From positions 1-10,080 of the forward strand of contig JAEYYP010000166.1 in NCBI GenBank assembly GCA_023428425.1: a stretch of 10,080 bases of DNA. Reading direction: 5' to 3'. Every line of letters starts with the position of its first letter. The stretch's first letter is position 1. The DNA comes from Pseudomonadota bacterium. GTDB lineage: Bacteria; Pseudomonadota; Alphaproteobacteria; Rhizobiales; Devosiaceae. A program made the translations under genes and the position numbers. The notes under the pieces were generated by a model. It was not told where the DNA came from. It made no database searches and saw only the letters and a program-made list of their open reading frames with translations. Positions 1 to 6,006 of this stretch are shown one piece after another.

Positions 1-321
1 GGCCAGGGGATCAGCGTCACCCGCTGCGGCGGGCATTTTGCCGGCAGCGCGGCGCTCCATTGGCCGGCCGTCGACGGCAAGGGGGTGCTGATGACCGGCG
101 ATACCATCATGGTGGTGCCCGACACGCGCTGGGTCAGCTTCATGTATTCCTACCCCAACCTGATCCCGCTGCCGGCGCGCGAGGTCACCCGCATCGTCGG
201 CACCATCGACGACCTCAGCTACGACCGCATCTATTCGGCCTGGTGGGACCGGGTGATGACGTCGGATGCGAAAGCCCGCGTCCACGCCTCGGCCGCGCGC
301 TACATCGCGGCGCTCGCGTGA
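1..321 (+). CDS. MBL-fold metallo-hydrolase, C-terminal part (5' end outside window)
   Basis: The open frame enters from the left edge and stops at TGA 319-321, giving about 106 C-terminal residues. Two elements identify a metallo-beta-lactamase fold. One is GGHFAGSAALHW near the start, where the His is the usual third-site metal ligand. The other is GVLMTGDTI about 20 residues later, where the Asp is the usual bridging metal ligand. The rest is a short alpha/beta tail with a WWDRVM segment. The HxHxDH metal-binding loop that would settle the class must lie upstream of the window, so substrate and exact role cannot be given. Proteins of this layout are often annotated simply as MBL-fold hydrolases. 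The fold is well supported; the function is unknown. Confidence 0.8.
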   Translation, partial: GQGISVTRCGGHFAGSAALHWPAVDGKGVLMTGDTIMVVPDTRWVSFMYSYPNLIPLPAREVTRIVGTIDDLSYDRIYSAWWDRVMTSDAKARVHASAARYIAALA

Positions 322-436
322 TCGGTTAGCCTGCGGAAACCGCTGGATTTCGTCGCGATCGCACCGTTAACTGCATCACGCAAACTCGCGTTGAAGTGAG
401 TAGCGTGGGGTCGGGGGGCTCCGTAAAAGCATCGCC

Positions 437-1174
437 ATGTTATTCCGATCGCTTTTTTGCGCGCTGGCGCTGCTCGTTCTCGGCCAGCCTGCCTCGGCCG
501 GCCAGTTCCGCGAGGGGCCCAAGGCCGTGCTCGAGCTCTTCACCTCGCAGGGCTGCTCATCCTGCCCCGAGGCCGATGCCATGCTCGACGAACTGGGCCA
601 GCGGCCGGACGTGATCGCGCTCGCCTATCACGTCGACTACTGGGACTACATCGGCTGGCAGGACACGTTCGGCGCCAAGGAGCACTCCAAGCGCCAGCGC
701 GACTATGCCGCCGCCTGGGGCTCGTCGCGCATCTTCACCCCGCAGTTGGTCGTCAACGGCGATTGCGGCGTGGTCGGCAACAAGCGCCACAAGGTCGATG
801 CGGCGCTCGAATCGGCCACGCTGATCCCGCTCTCGGTCGACCTGAGCGACGCCGGCGACGACACGATCGACGTGCGCATCGCGGGAAAGCCTGACAGCGG
901 CAGCGCCGAGGCGGTGGTCTGGCTGGTCACCTATATCGATCGGGCGGAAGTCGAGATCGAGCGTGGCGAGAACGAGGGCAAGTCCATCGCCTACACCCAC
1001 ATCGTCACCGGCCGGCAGGTGCTCGGCCGCTGGGATCCGGTCGAGGGTGCGACGCTTCAGCTCAAGCTGGCCGAGGTACTGACCGGCCCCTCTGATGGCG
1101 CCGCCATTCTCGTGCAGCAGGACAAGGGTGGCCTTCCCGGCCCCATCCTCGGCGCCGCCAGCTTCACCCGCTGA
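437..1174 (+). CDS. Exported DUF1223 family thioredoxin-like protein
   Basis: This 245-residue protein matches the DUF1223 family. It begins with a hydrophobic signal peptide (residues 1-21, cleavage probably after the ASA motif), so it is predicted to be periplasmic. The mature protein starts with a beta strand AVLELFTSQGC followed by a CSSC pair at residues 40-43, in the position of a thioredoxin CxxC site. The family hallmark follows: a YHVDYWDYIGW segment (about 64-74) and FTPQLVVNGD (about 100-109). The C-terminal half (about 125-245) is a beta-rich domain. The fold and CxxC suggest a redox role on exported proteins, but that is inference because the family has no settled function. ATG 437 is chosen because the signal peptide begins there; no good Shine-Dalgarno sequence is visible upstream. 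It lies 115 bp after the MBL gene. Confidence 0.88.
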   Translation: MLFRSLFCALALLVLGQPASAGQFREGPKAVLELFTSQGCSSCPEADAMLDELGQRPDVIALAYHVDYWDYIGWQDTFGAKEHSKRQRDYAAAWGSSRIFTPQLVVNGDCGVVGNKRHKVDAALESATLIPLSVDLSDAGDDTIDVRIAGKPDSGSAEAVVWLVTYIDRAEVEIERGENEGKSIAYTHIVTGRQVLGRWDPVEGATLQLKLAEVLTGPSDGAAILVQQDKGGLPGPILGAASFTR

Positions 1175-1250
1175 GCCGGGCAGCCGCCCGCACGGTCAAA
1201 CAGGCCCCCCTGGATTCCCACATCGAAGGTCGATGGGCCCGCCGGCCCAC

Positions 1251-1285
1251 AAAGAAAAACCCGCGGGCGGGGGCGCCAGCGGGTT
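1251..1285 (-). terminator. Rho-independent terminator, minus strand
   Basis: A 7-bp perfect stem AACCCGC (1258-1264) / GCGGGTT (1279-1285) with a 14-nt GC-rich loop is followed on the minus strand by TTTTTCTTT (complement of 1251-1259). On the plus strand the same hairpin is followed by CAGAATGAC, with no U-run. It therefore does not look like the terminator of the DUF1223 gene and points to a transcript arriving from the right on the minus strand. Confidence 0.55.
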
Positions 1286-1433
1286 CAGAATGACTATTGC
1301 AGAAAGGCGGCTGGCAACCAGGCATCTAAGGTTTGGGGGCTCGGTCAGCCCGGATGCCAGCCACTGGAGGCAATGGTGACAAGATGCTGGGCCAATCGGG
1401 CGCGATGAGGGAGGGAATGTGACCGAAATGGGG
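1251..1433 (-). ncRNA. Candidate minus-strand small RNA upstream of DUF2794
   Basis: Reading the minus strand, a CTTGTC box (1462-1467) and a CTAACG box (1440-1445) are 16 bp apart and could form an alphaproteobacterial-type promoter starting near 1433. The transcript would fold a stem-loop from GGCTGGCA/TGCCAGCC, or alternatively GGCATC/GATGCC, enclosing a small GGGCT/AGCCC-type hairpin. It would end about 180 nt later at a GC-rich hairpin followed by TTTTTCTTT. A pyrimidine-rich TTCCCTCCCT stretch near its 5' end is complementary to Shine-Dalgarno-like sequence. No minus-strand protein gene explains the terminator. I do not recognise it as 6S, SRP, tmRNA or RNase P RNA. The alternative is a structured 5' leader of DUF2794 on the plus strand. 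Confidence 0.35.
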
Positions 1434-1512
1434 ATTCTGCGTTAGCCGTACGAGTTGGATGGACAAGCCGGCCGATCGGCGCGAACATGACACTAGCGTG
1501 ACGGGAGGCATG

Positions 1513-1896
1513 ATGGCGGACGAACCGGAGCAGTCGGGATCGGGGCAGCTGATCGATTTCGCGCAGGGCGCGGCGCTCTCGACCCCGAAACAATCCCGCT
1601 TCATCGCGTCGGTGACGTTCGATCGACGCGAGCTCACCACCATCCTCAATCTCTATGGCCGCAAGGTCGCGAGCGGCGAATGGCGCGACTACGCGCTCGA
1701 TTTCCTGCGCGAGCGGGCGCTGTTCTCGATCTACAAGCGCTCGTCAGAGCGTCCGCTCTACGTCATCGAGAAGAACCCGAAACTTCGCGCCAAGCAGGGC
1801 CAGTACCTCGTGCTGAGCCAGGAAGGCCGGGTGCTGAAGCGCGGACACGATCTGAGCCAGGTGCTCCGCGTGCTCGAACTGGCCGTGGTGAAGTGA
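1513..1896 (+). CDS. DUF2794 domain-containing protein
   Basis: This protein of 127 residues matches the alphaproteobacterial DUF2794 family. Recognisable blocks are VTFDRRELTTILNLYGRKVA followed by GEWRDYALDFL, then a beta-rich part with ALFSIYKRSSERPLYVIEKN and a closing RGHDLSQVLRVLEL. The first 30 or so residues are polar and probably disordered. It has no signal peptide or membrane segment, so it is cytoplasmic. The family function is unknown. ATG codons at 1510 and 1513 both follow the GGGAGG box at 1503-1508; 1513 gives the better spacing (4 nt). An in-frame ATG at 1459 lacks a ribosome binding site. Its TGA stop overlaps the GTG start of the next gene by 4 bp, implying translational coupling. 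Confidence 0.85.
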   Translation: MADEPEQSGSGQLIDFAQGAALSTPKQSRFIASVTFDRRELTTILNLYGRKVASGEWRDYALDFLRERALFSIYKRSSERPLYVIEKNPKLRAKQGQYLVLSQEGRVLKRGHDLSQVLRVLELAVVK

Positions 1897-2358
1897 TCAC
1901 CGTCCGTCGGGCGACGGAGGCCGATATCCCGGCGATGAGCCAGGTGCTGACCCGCTCGATCACCGAACTCTGCACCCTCGACCACAAGAACGACCCCGAT
2001 GCGATAGCGGCCTGGACCGCGAACAAGACCCCCGATGGCGTCCGTCGCATGCTGGAGAGCGCGGAGACCGAGATTTTCGTGGCTGAGCGTGGCGGCGTCG
2101 TGGCCGCGGTCGGTTGCGTCATGAACGGCAACGAGATCGGTCTCAACTACGTGCACCCCGACCACCGGTTCCGGGGTGTCAGCCGCGCCCCTGCTGGTCA
2201 CTATGGAGCGGGCGATGCGCGATGCGGGGGTCACCGAGGCCCGGTTGAAGTCCACCCAGACCGCGCGCGCCTTCTACCTCACAAATGGCTGGCAGGACGC
2301 CAGCGACCTCTACACCGGTCGCTGGATCGACGCCTGGCCGATGCGGAAGGCGATTTGA
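1893..2358 (+). pseudogene. GNAT N-acetyltransferase interrupted by a frameshift
   Basis: A GTG start at 1893, overlapping the DUF2794 stop, opens a GNAT protein. It begins MITVRRATEADIPAMSQVLT and runs through EIFVAERGGVVAAVGCV to NYVHPDHRFRGVSRA, which is motif A, the acetyl-CoA pyrophosphate loop. At the CCCC run 2188-2191 the homologous sequence moves to the next frame and continues as LLVTMERAMRDAGVTEARLK, then ARAFYLTNGW, ending at TGA 2356-2358. Removing one C gives a seamless RGVSRALLVTMERA and an intact protein of about 154 residues. As written, the upstream frame instead runs on, antisense to the next gene, to about 2954, producing nonsense. Either this is a recent inactivating insertion or a base-calling error in a short homopolymer. 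The substrate cannot be inferred. Confidence 0.82.
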
Positions 2359-2420
2359 GGCGGGCGGGGCACGGCAGGTTGACAAGGTACCGGCCGGACG
2401 CCGGCCCGAAGCCTGCGAGC

Positions 2421-2918
2421 CTACAGCGCCTTCTGCATGTACGTCACGCCGATCCAGCGGTCGAACTTGAAGCCGGTGTTTTCCTGCGTGCCGACGTGGA
2501 TGAAGCCGGCCTTCTCGTGCAGGCGCACCGAGTTGGCGCGTTCGGCGGTGATCACGGCGATCATCTGCTTGAAGCCGAAGGCGCGGCTGTCTTCGATCAG
2601 GCGGTCGAGCAGCCGGCCGCCGAGGCCCTGGCCCACCATGTCCTGGCGAAGGTAGATCGAGTTCTCGCAGGTGAAGCGATAGGCGACCCGCGTCCGGTAG
2701 TACGAGGCATAGGCGTAGCCCACCACCTCGCCGTCGCGCTCTGCGATGATGATGGGGTGGCCCAGTTCCACCATGGCGCCGAAGCGGCCGGCCATGGTCG
2801 CCTCGCTGGGCGGGTCGTACTCGAACGTGATCACCGTGTCGGTGACATAGGGACGGTAGATGGCGGTGATCGCCGGGATGTCGCGCCATTCGAAGGCGCG
2901 GAAGAGGATGTCGCTCAT
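2421..2918 (-). CDS. GNAT N-acetyltransferase, phosphinothricin acetyltransferase (Pat/MnaT)-like
   Basis: This 165-residue GNAT enzyme transfers acetyl from acetyl-CoA to an amine. It resembles the phosphinothricin/methionine-sulfone acetyltransferase subgroup throughout: AITAIYRPYVTDTVITFEYD (17-36), the VGYAYASYYRTRVAYRFT block (66-83), motif A VGQGLGGRLL (95-104), HEKAGF (134-139), and a GFKFDRW-VTYMQKAL end. In this subgroup chromosomal members commonly detoxify methionine analogues or acetylate related small amines; true herbicide resistance is not implied. ATG 2918 is preferred; an in-frame TTG five codons upstream (2933) is possible, and neither has a strong ribosome binding site. It lies downstream of the Bax-inhibitor gene on the same strand but behind its terminator, so it probably has its own promoter. 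It converges on the broken GNAT gene. Confidence 0.85.
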   Translation of the reverse strand: MSDILFRAFEWRDIPAITAIYRPYVTDTVITFEYDPPSEATMAGRFGAMVELGHPIIIAERDGEVVGYAYASYYRTRVAYRFTCENSIYLRQDMVGQGLGGRLLDRLIEDSRAFGFKQMIAVITAERANSVRLHEKAGFIHVGTQENTGFKFDRWIGVTYMQKAL

Positions 2919-2929
2919 CGGGGTCCGAG

Positions 2930-2969
2930 GCAAAAGGAAGGGGCCGCGATCTAGCTAGACCGCGGCCCC
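2930..2969 (-). terminator. Strong intrinsic terminator of the Bax-inhibitor-like gene
   Basis: GGGGCCGCG (2940-2948) and CGCGGCCCC (2961-2969) form a perfect 9-bp stem, extended after one mismatch by TCT/AGA with an AGCT loop. On the minus strand the hairpin is followed by TTCCTTTTG (complement of 2931-2939). The plus-strand side has no T-run. It lies 47 bp past the stop of the 3017-3790 gene and just ahead of the acetyltransferase start at 2918, separating the two transcripts. Confidence 0.8.
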
Positions 2970-3016
2970 CGATGAAGTCCAATGAGACTTGCTGATCGCT
3001 GGGATCAGTCCCGCGA

Positions 3017-3790
3017 TTACTCGCGGTTGCCGAACAGGCGGAGCAGCATCATGAACAGGTTGATAAAGTCGAGGTAGAGGCTCAGCGCTCCCATGATGGC
3101 GCCCTTGGCCAGCACGTCCGACCCCATGCGCTCGTCGTAGCTCTCCTTGATCTTCTGGGTATCGTAGGCGGTGAGGCCGACGAAGATCAGCACGCCGATC
3201 GCCGAGATGGCGATCTCGAGCATCGAGGAGGCGAGGAAGATGTTGTCGATCGAGGCGATGATCAGGCCGATCAGGCCCATCATCAGGAAGCTGCCCATGC
3301 CCGTCAGGTCACGCTTGGTGGTGTAGCCGTAGAGGCTCATGGTGCCGAAGGTCGCGGCGGTGATGAAGAACACCTTGGCGATCGAGGCGTCGGTGTAGAC
3401 CATGAAGATGGACGACATCGACAGGCCCATGATGGCCGCGAAGGCCCAGAACGTCGCCTGCGCGGCAGGTACGCTCAGCTTGTTGATGCCGAAGCTCAGC
3501 ACCAGCACGAAGGCCAGCGGCGCAAGGGCGAACACCCACATCAGCGGGCTGGTGTAGAGCAGCACGCCCCACTGGGTCAGCAGTTCGCCGTTCGCCAGCT
3601 GCGCGGCGGCAGCGGACGGATCAGTGGTCGTGGCCGCCTGGTTGGCGAACCAGGCCACCAGGCCGGTCACCACGAGGCCGATGCCCATGTAGTTGTAGAC
3701 CTTGAGCATGTAGCTCCGCAGGCCCTCGTCGATGGCCGCGGCGGTTCCGGCCCGCGCAGCGGCGATAGTCGGTCTGTCGAATTCAGCCAT
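3017..3790 (-). CDS. Bax inhibitor-1 / YccA family inner-membrane protein
   Basis: This 257-residue polytopic protein belongs to the BI-1 (UPF0005) family. After a polar N-terminal region of about 30 residues I read seven hydrophobic segments, near residues 34-52, 81-101, 108-130, 137-157, 168-186, 191-208 and 235-253. Family signatures include the fourth helix FFITAATFGTMSLYGYTTKR followed by DLTGMGSFL (141-169), VGLTAYDTQKIK (204-215) and LSLYLDFINLFMMLLRLFG (236-254). Two Asp residues in the last helices (210 and 241) correspond to the acidic residues implicated in the proton/calcium-leak behaviour of bacterial homologues such as BsYetJ. Bacterial members have also been linked to the FtsH protease, but the role here is inferred. 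ATG 3790 follows a good AGGAAAGGGA box; an upstream in-frame start at 3847 lacks one. It is probably monocistronic. Confidence 0.92.
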   Translation of the reverse strand: MAEFDRPTIAAARAGTAAAIDEGLRSYMLKVYNYMGIGLVVTGLVAWFANQAATTTDPSAAAAQLANGELLTQWGVLLYTSPLMWVFALAPLAFVLVLSFGINKLSVPAAQATFWAFAAIMGLSMSSIFMVYTDASIAKVFFITAATFGTMSLYGYTTKRDLTGMGSFLMMGLIGLIIASIDNIFLASSMLEIAISAIGVLIFVGLTAYDTQKIKESYDERMGSDVLAKGAIMGALSLYLDFINLFMMLLRLFGNRE

Positions 3791-4081
3791 TGCTAATTCC
3801 CTTTCCTGGCGACGGCCCCTGAAATAAGCGTCTTTCGCGCCCGTCACCGTCAGGTGGGGAATATGAGGTGTGCGGCGCGCGAATACAAGGGAATGCGGGC
3901 CTTCTCACCAAACCGTAATGTCGCACGGCTTCAACGCCTTAACCGCGATTGCTGGAGCGGATGGTGCGGCACAGGCTACGGCCCGGGCGTCGGTGTTCTT
4001 GCGGGCGCAACATTCGCTGGCTACGGTCGGGTCAGGATGGTTGCCGAATCATCCGGTATCAGGCGGCAAAGGGAGGGTCGA
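3791..4081. other. Divergent intergenic region between BI-1 gene and thpR
   Basis: This region of 291 bp carries the promoter of the minus-strand BI-1 gene (listed separately) and presumably one for thpR. The best thpR candidate I see is TTGCGG (3999-4004), 17 bp, TACGGT (4022-4027), which is a weak match. The thpR ribosome binding site GGGAGGG is at 4071-4077. No protein gene or strong hairpin is visible. Confidence 0.4.
3860..3888 (-). promoter_or_regulatory. Candidate sigma70-type promoter of the BI-1 family gene
   Basis: On the minus strand TTGTAT (complement of 3883-3888) and CATATT (complement of 3860-3865) are separated by 17 bp. Transcription would start near 3853, giving a 5' leader of roughly 60 nt before ATG 3790. 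This is read by eye and not scored. Confidence 0.4.
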
Positions 4082-4621
4082 ATGCCCAGGCTCTTTACCG
4101 GGATCGAGGTGCCCTACGAAGTGGGGCTCGCCCTGTCGCTGAAGCGCGGCGGCCTGTCTGGTGCCCGCTGGATCGACGCCGAGAACTATCACATTACCTT
4201 GCGCTTCATCGGCGATGTCGATCACCACGTCGCGAGCGACGTGACCGACATGCTCGATCGGCTGGTGGGGTCCGATCCGTTCACGGTCAAGCTCGACCAT
4301 CTCGGCTCGTTCGGCGGCGACCGGCCGCGCGCGCTCTATGCCGGGGTCGAGAACAACGCCGCGCTGGTGCGGTTGCAGGCGGCGCACGAGCGGGTGCTGC
4401 AGCGCTGCGGGCTCGCTCCGGAAGGCCGGAAGTTCGTGCCGCACGTGGCGCTGGCCCGGCTGCGCGGCGTTTCGGCGATGGAGGTCGCGCAGTTCATCGC
4501 CCAGGCCGGCCGCTTCATGCCGCTCGAGTTCCAAGTGAAGCGCTTCGTGCTGTTTTCCTCCAAGGATTCGGTCGGGGGCGGCCCCTATCTCGTCGAGCAG
4601 TCCTACCGCCTCGCGGCCTGA
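4082..4621 (+). CDS. thpR: RNA 2',3'-cyclic phosphodiesterase (2H phosphoesterase)
   Basis: This cytoplasmic protein of 179 residues has the ThpR/LigT layout. It opens with RLFTGIEVP, has its first catalytic motif in NYHITLRFIGDVD (HIT, residues 37-39) and its second in FVPHVALARLR (residues 118-128), and closes with FVLFSSKDSVGGGPY. Enzymes of this family hydrolyse RNA 2',3'-cyclic phosphates to 2'-phosphates, using the His of each HxT/S motif, with the Thr/Ser stabilising the phosphate. Here the second motif is HVA: the hydroxyl residue is replaced by Ala 123, while both His are kept. Activity may be lowered or altered. ATG 4082 has a strong GGGAGGG box 4 nt upstream, so the longer frame from 3854 is not used. 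It appears to stand alone. Confidence 0.9.
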   Translation: MPRLFTGIEVPYEVGLALSLKRGGLSGARWIDAENYHITLRFIGDVDHHVASDVTDMLDRLVGSDPFTVKLDHLGSFGGDRPRALYAGVENNAALVRLQAAHERVLQRCGLAPEGRKFVPHVALARLRGVSAMEVAQFIAQAGRFMPLEFQVKRFVLFSSKDSVGGGPYLVEQSYRLAA

Positions 4622-4835
4622 TCACGTTCCGCCGCCGAGGGGCTGGCGTTAACCGATCATTCATCATGCCGGTCCAGATAGGACACAGAACGTTTCGACG
4701 CGCCAAAATGCCGTCATGTTTGCCGTTAAGGTCGCAACTCAATTCAAATGCGCGCTCCCTTCAAACCTTGGTAACCATGCTGGTGGCAGGATGCCGGGGT
4801 GTCGGTTGCGCACACTTCACGGAGGATGTTGGGCG
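4622..4835. other. Intergenic region upstream of the IalB pair
   Basis: This 214-bp region has lower GC around 4640-4780 than the genes, as expected for a promoter region. A possible TTGCCG (4720-4725), 17 bp, TTCAAA (4743-4748) promoter is weak. A GGAGG ribosome binding site lies at 4821-4825, ten bases before ATG 4836. No terminator for thpR with a clear stem and U-run is visible. Confidence 0.35.
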
Positions 4836-5372
4836 ATGACATCATCTCGCATCGGGACTTGCATTGTAGCTCTGCTGGTCGGTCTGGGTACCGCGGCCGG
4901 TCCGGTCGCGGCACAGGAAATCAAGCAGCTCGGGGTCTTCAAGTCGTGGACGGCATGGACCGGCAGCGATGCCAACGGTCCGACCTGCTACATCTCCTCG
5001 GCGCCCGAAAGCTGGGGGCCGCAGGAAGTGAAGGGGGCGCCGGTGAAGCGCAGCCCGATCCACTTCCTGGTGATCAACCGCAAGGGCCTCGGCACCAAGA
5101 ACGAGGTGCAGACGCTGGTCGGCTACCCGTTCCACCCCAGCAACGCCAACGTGACAGCTACCATCGACGGCAAGACCTACCCGATGGTCACCGAGGGCGA
5201 GGCGGCCTGGCTGGCGGTTGAAGCGGACGAGGGCAATTTCGTCGAAGGCCTGAAGGCCGGTTCCAAGCTGGTCATCAAGGGCACTTCGCAGAAGGGCAAC
5301 GCCATGACCGACAACTACAACCTGTCGGGCGTCACCGCCGCGCTGGCCGAAATCGCCAAGGCCTGCGCCTGA
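4836..5372 (+). CDS. Invasion-associated locus B (IalB) family exported protein, copy 1
   Basis: This 178-residue protein matches the IalB family (named after a Bartonella erythrocyte-invasion protein but widespread in Hyphomicrobiales, including free-living species). Residues 1-26 form a signal peptide ending at PVAA before QEI, so it is periplasmic or outer-envelope associated. Family features are FKSWTAWTG (35-43), GPTCYIS (48-54), KNEVQTLVGYPFHP (88-101), EAAWLAV (122-128), AGSKLVIKGTS (141-151) and YNLSGVTAAL (161-170). Mature Cys 51 and Cys 177 are the only two cysteines outside the signal peptide and have exact counterparts in the next gene, suggesting a disulfide. The start at ATG 4836 gives an intact signal peptide behind GGAGG; an upstream frame start at 4716 has no such support. 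The molecular function is unknown; invasion should not be inferred. Confidence 0.9.
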   Translation: MTSSRIGTCIVALLVGLGTAAGPVAAQEIKQLGVFKSWTAWTGSDANGPTCYISSAPESWGPQEVKGAPVKRSPIHFLVINRKGLGTKNEVQTLVGYPFHPSNANVTATIDGKTYPMVTEGEAAWLAVEADEGNFVEGLKAGSKLVIKGTSQKGNAMTDNYNLSGVTAALAEIAKACA

Positions 5373-5385
5373 CCTTGAACCTTGC

Positions 5386-5430
5386 CCCCGCACCACGCGT
5401 TCGGGGTTACGGCAGGATTGCGCTCCTGCT
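5386..5430 (+). other. Paired hairpins between the two IalB genes
   Basis: Two inverted repeats fill most of the 85-bp gap. CCCCG (5386-5390) pairs with CGGGG (5402-5406) across an 11-nt loop, and GGCAGGA (5411-5417) pairs with TCCTGCT (5424-5430) across a 6-nt loop. Neither is followed by a run of T. They could be a weak or Rho-dependent stop, or an intercistronic mRNA-stabilising structure that sets different levels of the two proteins. Confidence 0.4.
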
Positions 5431-5457
5431 AGTGAGGTTCGAGACAAGAGGCTCCCA

Positions 5458-5961
5458 ATGAAACGTGTCGCCCTCGGCATCGCCATTGCCATCCTGCTGA
5501 GCGCGCCGGCGCTGGCGCAGTCGGTCAGGCTGATCGGCGAGTTCCGTGCCTGGTCCGCCTACTCGGCAACCGAGCAGACGGGTCCGGTCTGTTTTGCGCT
5601 GACGCGACCCACCGAGATCACGCCGCAGCCCGACGATTTCTCAGGGGCCTACCTCTACCTCACCAACCGTCCGTCGATCGGGGTGCGCAACGAGCTGAAC
5701 CTCGTGGCAGGCTACACGTTCGCCGCGGATACGCCGGCGACCGCGACCGTCAGCGGGCAGAGCTTCGAGCTGTTCACCGACAAGGACGCGGCCTGGTTGA
5801 AGAACCCCAGCCAGAACGATGGCCTCGCGGGCGCCTTGCGTGCCGGCTCGACCGTGGTGATCGAGGGCACGACCGAAAACGGCATCAAGGTCGTGCAGAC
5901 CTTCTCGCTGTCGGGTGCCACCGCTGCCTCTCGCGCCATCGAAGGCAACTGCACCGGCTGA
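5458..5961 (+). CDS. IalB family exported protein, copy 2 (divergent paralogue)
   Basis: This protein of 167 residues has a clean signal peptide (1-20, ending APALA before QSV) and the same domain plan as the preceding gene: FRAWSAYS (29-36), GPVCFALTR (42-50), VRNELNLVAGYTF (76-88), DAAWLKN (110-116), AGSTVVIEGTTENG (129-142), FSLSGATAAS (149-158). Cys 45 and Cys 165 match the cysteine pair of copy 1. The identity shared with copy 1 is low outside these blocks, so this is an old tandem duplication rather than a recent one. The ribosome binding site AAGAGG (5446-5451) is 6 nt from ATG. It is probably co-transcribed with copy 1 if the intervening hairpins permit. Its role is unknown beyond an envelope location. 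Confidence 0.88.
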   Translation: MKRVALGIAIAILLSAPALAQSVRLIGEFRAWSAYSATEQTGPVCFALTRPTEITPQPDDFSGAYLYLTNRPSIGVRNELNLVAGYTFAADTPATATVSGQSFELFTDKDAAWLKNPSQNDGLAGALRAGSTVVIEGTTENGIKVVQTFSLSGATAASRAIEGNCTG

Positions 5962-5965
5962 GGCG

Positions 5966-6006
5966 CAGGGCTGCCCTGTCGCGGCCCTTCTTTGCGCGCG
6001 GGCCGT
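5966..6006 (+). terminator. Candidate terminator hairpins after the IalB pair
   Basis: CAGGG (5966-5970) pairs with CCCTG (5974-5978) across a CTG loop. Then GCGGCCC (5981-5987) pairs with GGGCCGT (6000-6006, one G-U pair) across a 12-nt loop containing TTCTTT. A long U-run after the stem is lacking, so efficiency is uncertain. Confidence 0.4.

Larger units (their letters stand above)
1175..1512. other. 338-bp structured intergenic region
   Basis: I see no convincing protein gene here. The region holds several inverted repeats. CATCGA/TCGATG pairs at 1221-1226 with 1230-1235, and GGGCC/GGCCC at 1236-1240 with 1245-1249. AACCCGC/GCGGGTT pairs at 1258-1264 with 1279-1285. GGCTGGCA/TGCCAGCC pairs at 1309-1316 with 1355-1362, competing with GGCATC/GATGCC at 1321-1326 with 1353-1358. 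A small hairpin GGGCT/AGCCC lies inside at 1337-1341 with 1347-1351. The third repeat has a T-run only on the minus strand, which is the basis of the candidate small RNA listed separately. The 3' end of the region also contains the DUF2794 ribosome binding site GGGAGG (1503-1508). Confidence 0.6.

Noticed and set aside
557..1000. 147-codon minus-strand frame inside the DUF1223 gene
   Set aside because: It is Asp/Val/Arg-rich shadow translation of a strongly supported plus-strand gene.
1326..1649. 107-codon minus-strand frame antisense to the DUF2794 start
   Set aside because: It has no recognisable domain or ribosome binding site. Much of it is explained by the DUF2794 codons on the other strand.
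2392..2410. CCGGC/GCCGG inverted repeat between the convergent GNAT genes as a terminator
   Set aside because: The stem is only five pairs and has no T-run on either strand; such repeats are common in GC-rich DNA.
1680..2954. 424-codon plus-strand open frame
   Set aside because: It starts inside DUF2794 in the wrong frame, becomes the GNAT frame, then runs antisense through the acetyltransferase gene after the frameshift. It is a composite artefact of the extra C.
2179..2982. 267-codon minus-strand open frame
   Set aside because: Its translation is Arg/His/Pro-rich shadow sequence, in a different frame from the well-supported GNAT at 2421-2918.
3938..4655. TTAACC-type motifs (3939, 4649) as CtrA sites
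   Set aside because: Only half-sites are present; I find no TTAA-N7-TTAA at these places, so a cell-cycle regulator claim is not supported.
4821..4838. ATG at 4826 as start of the first IalB gene
   Set aside because: It is out of frame with the IalB coding sequence and directly abuts the GGAGG box. ATG 4836 begins the signal peptide.
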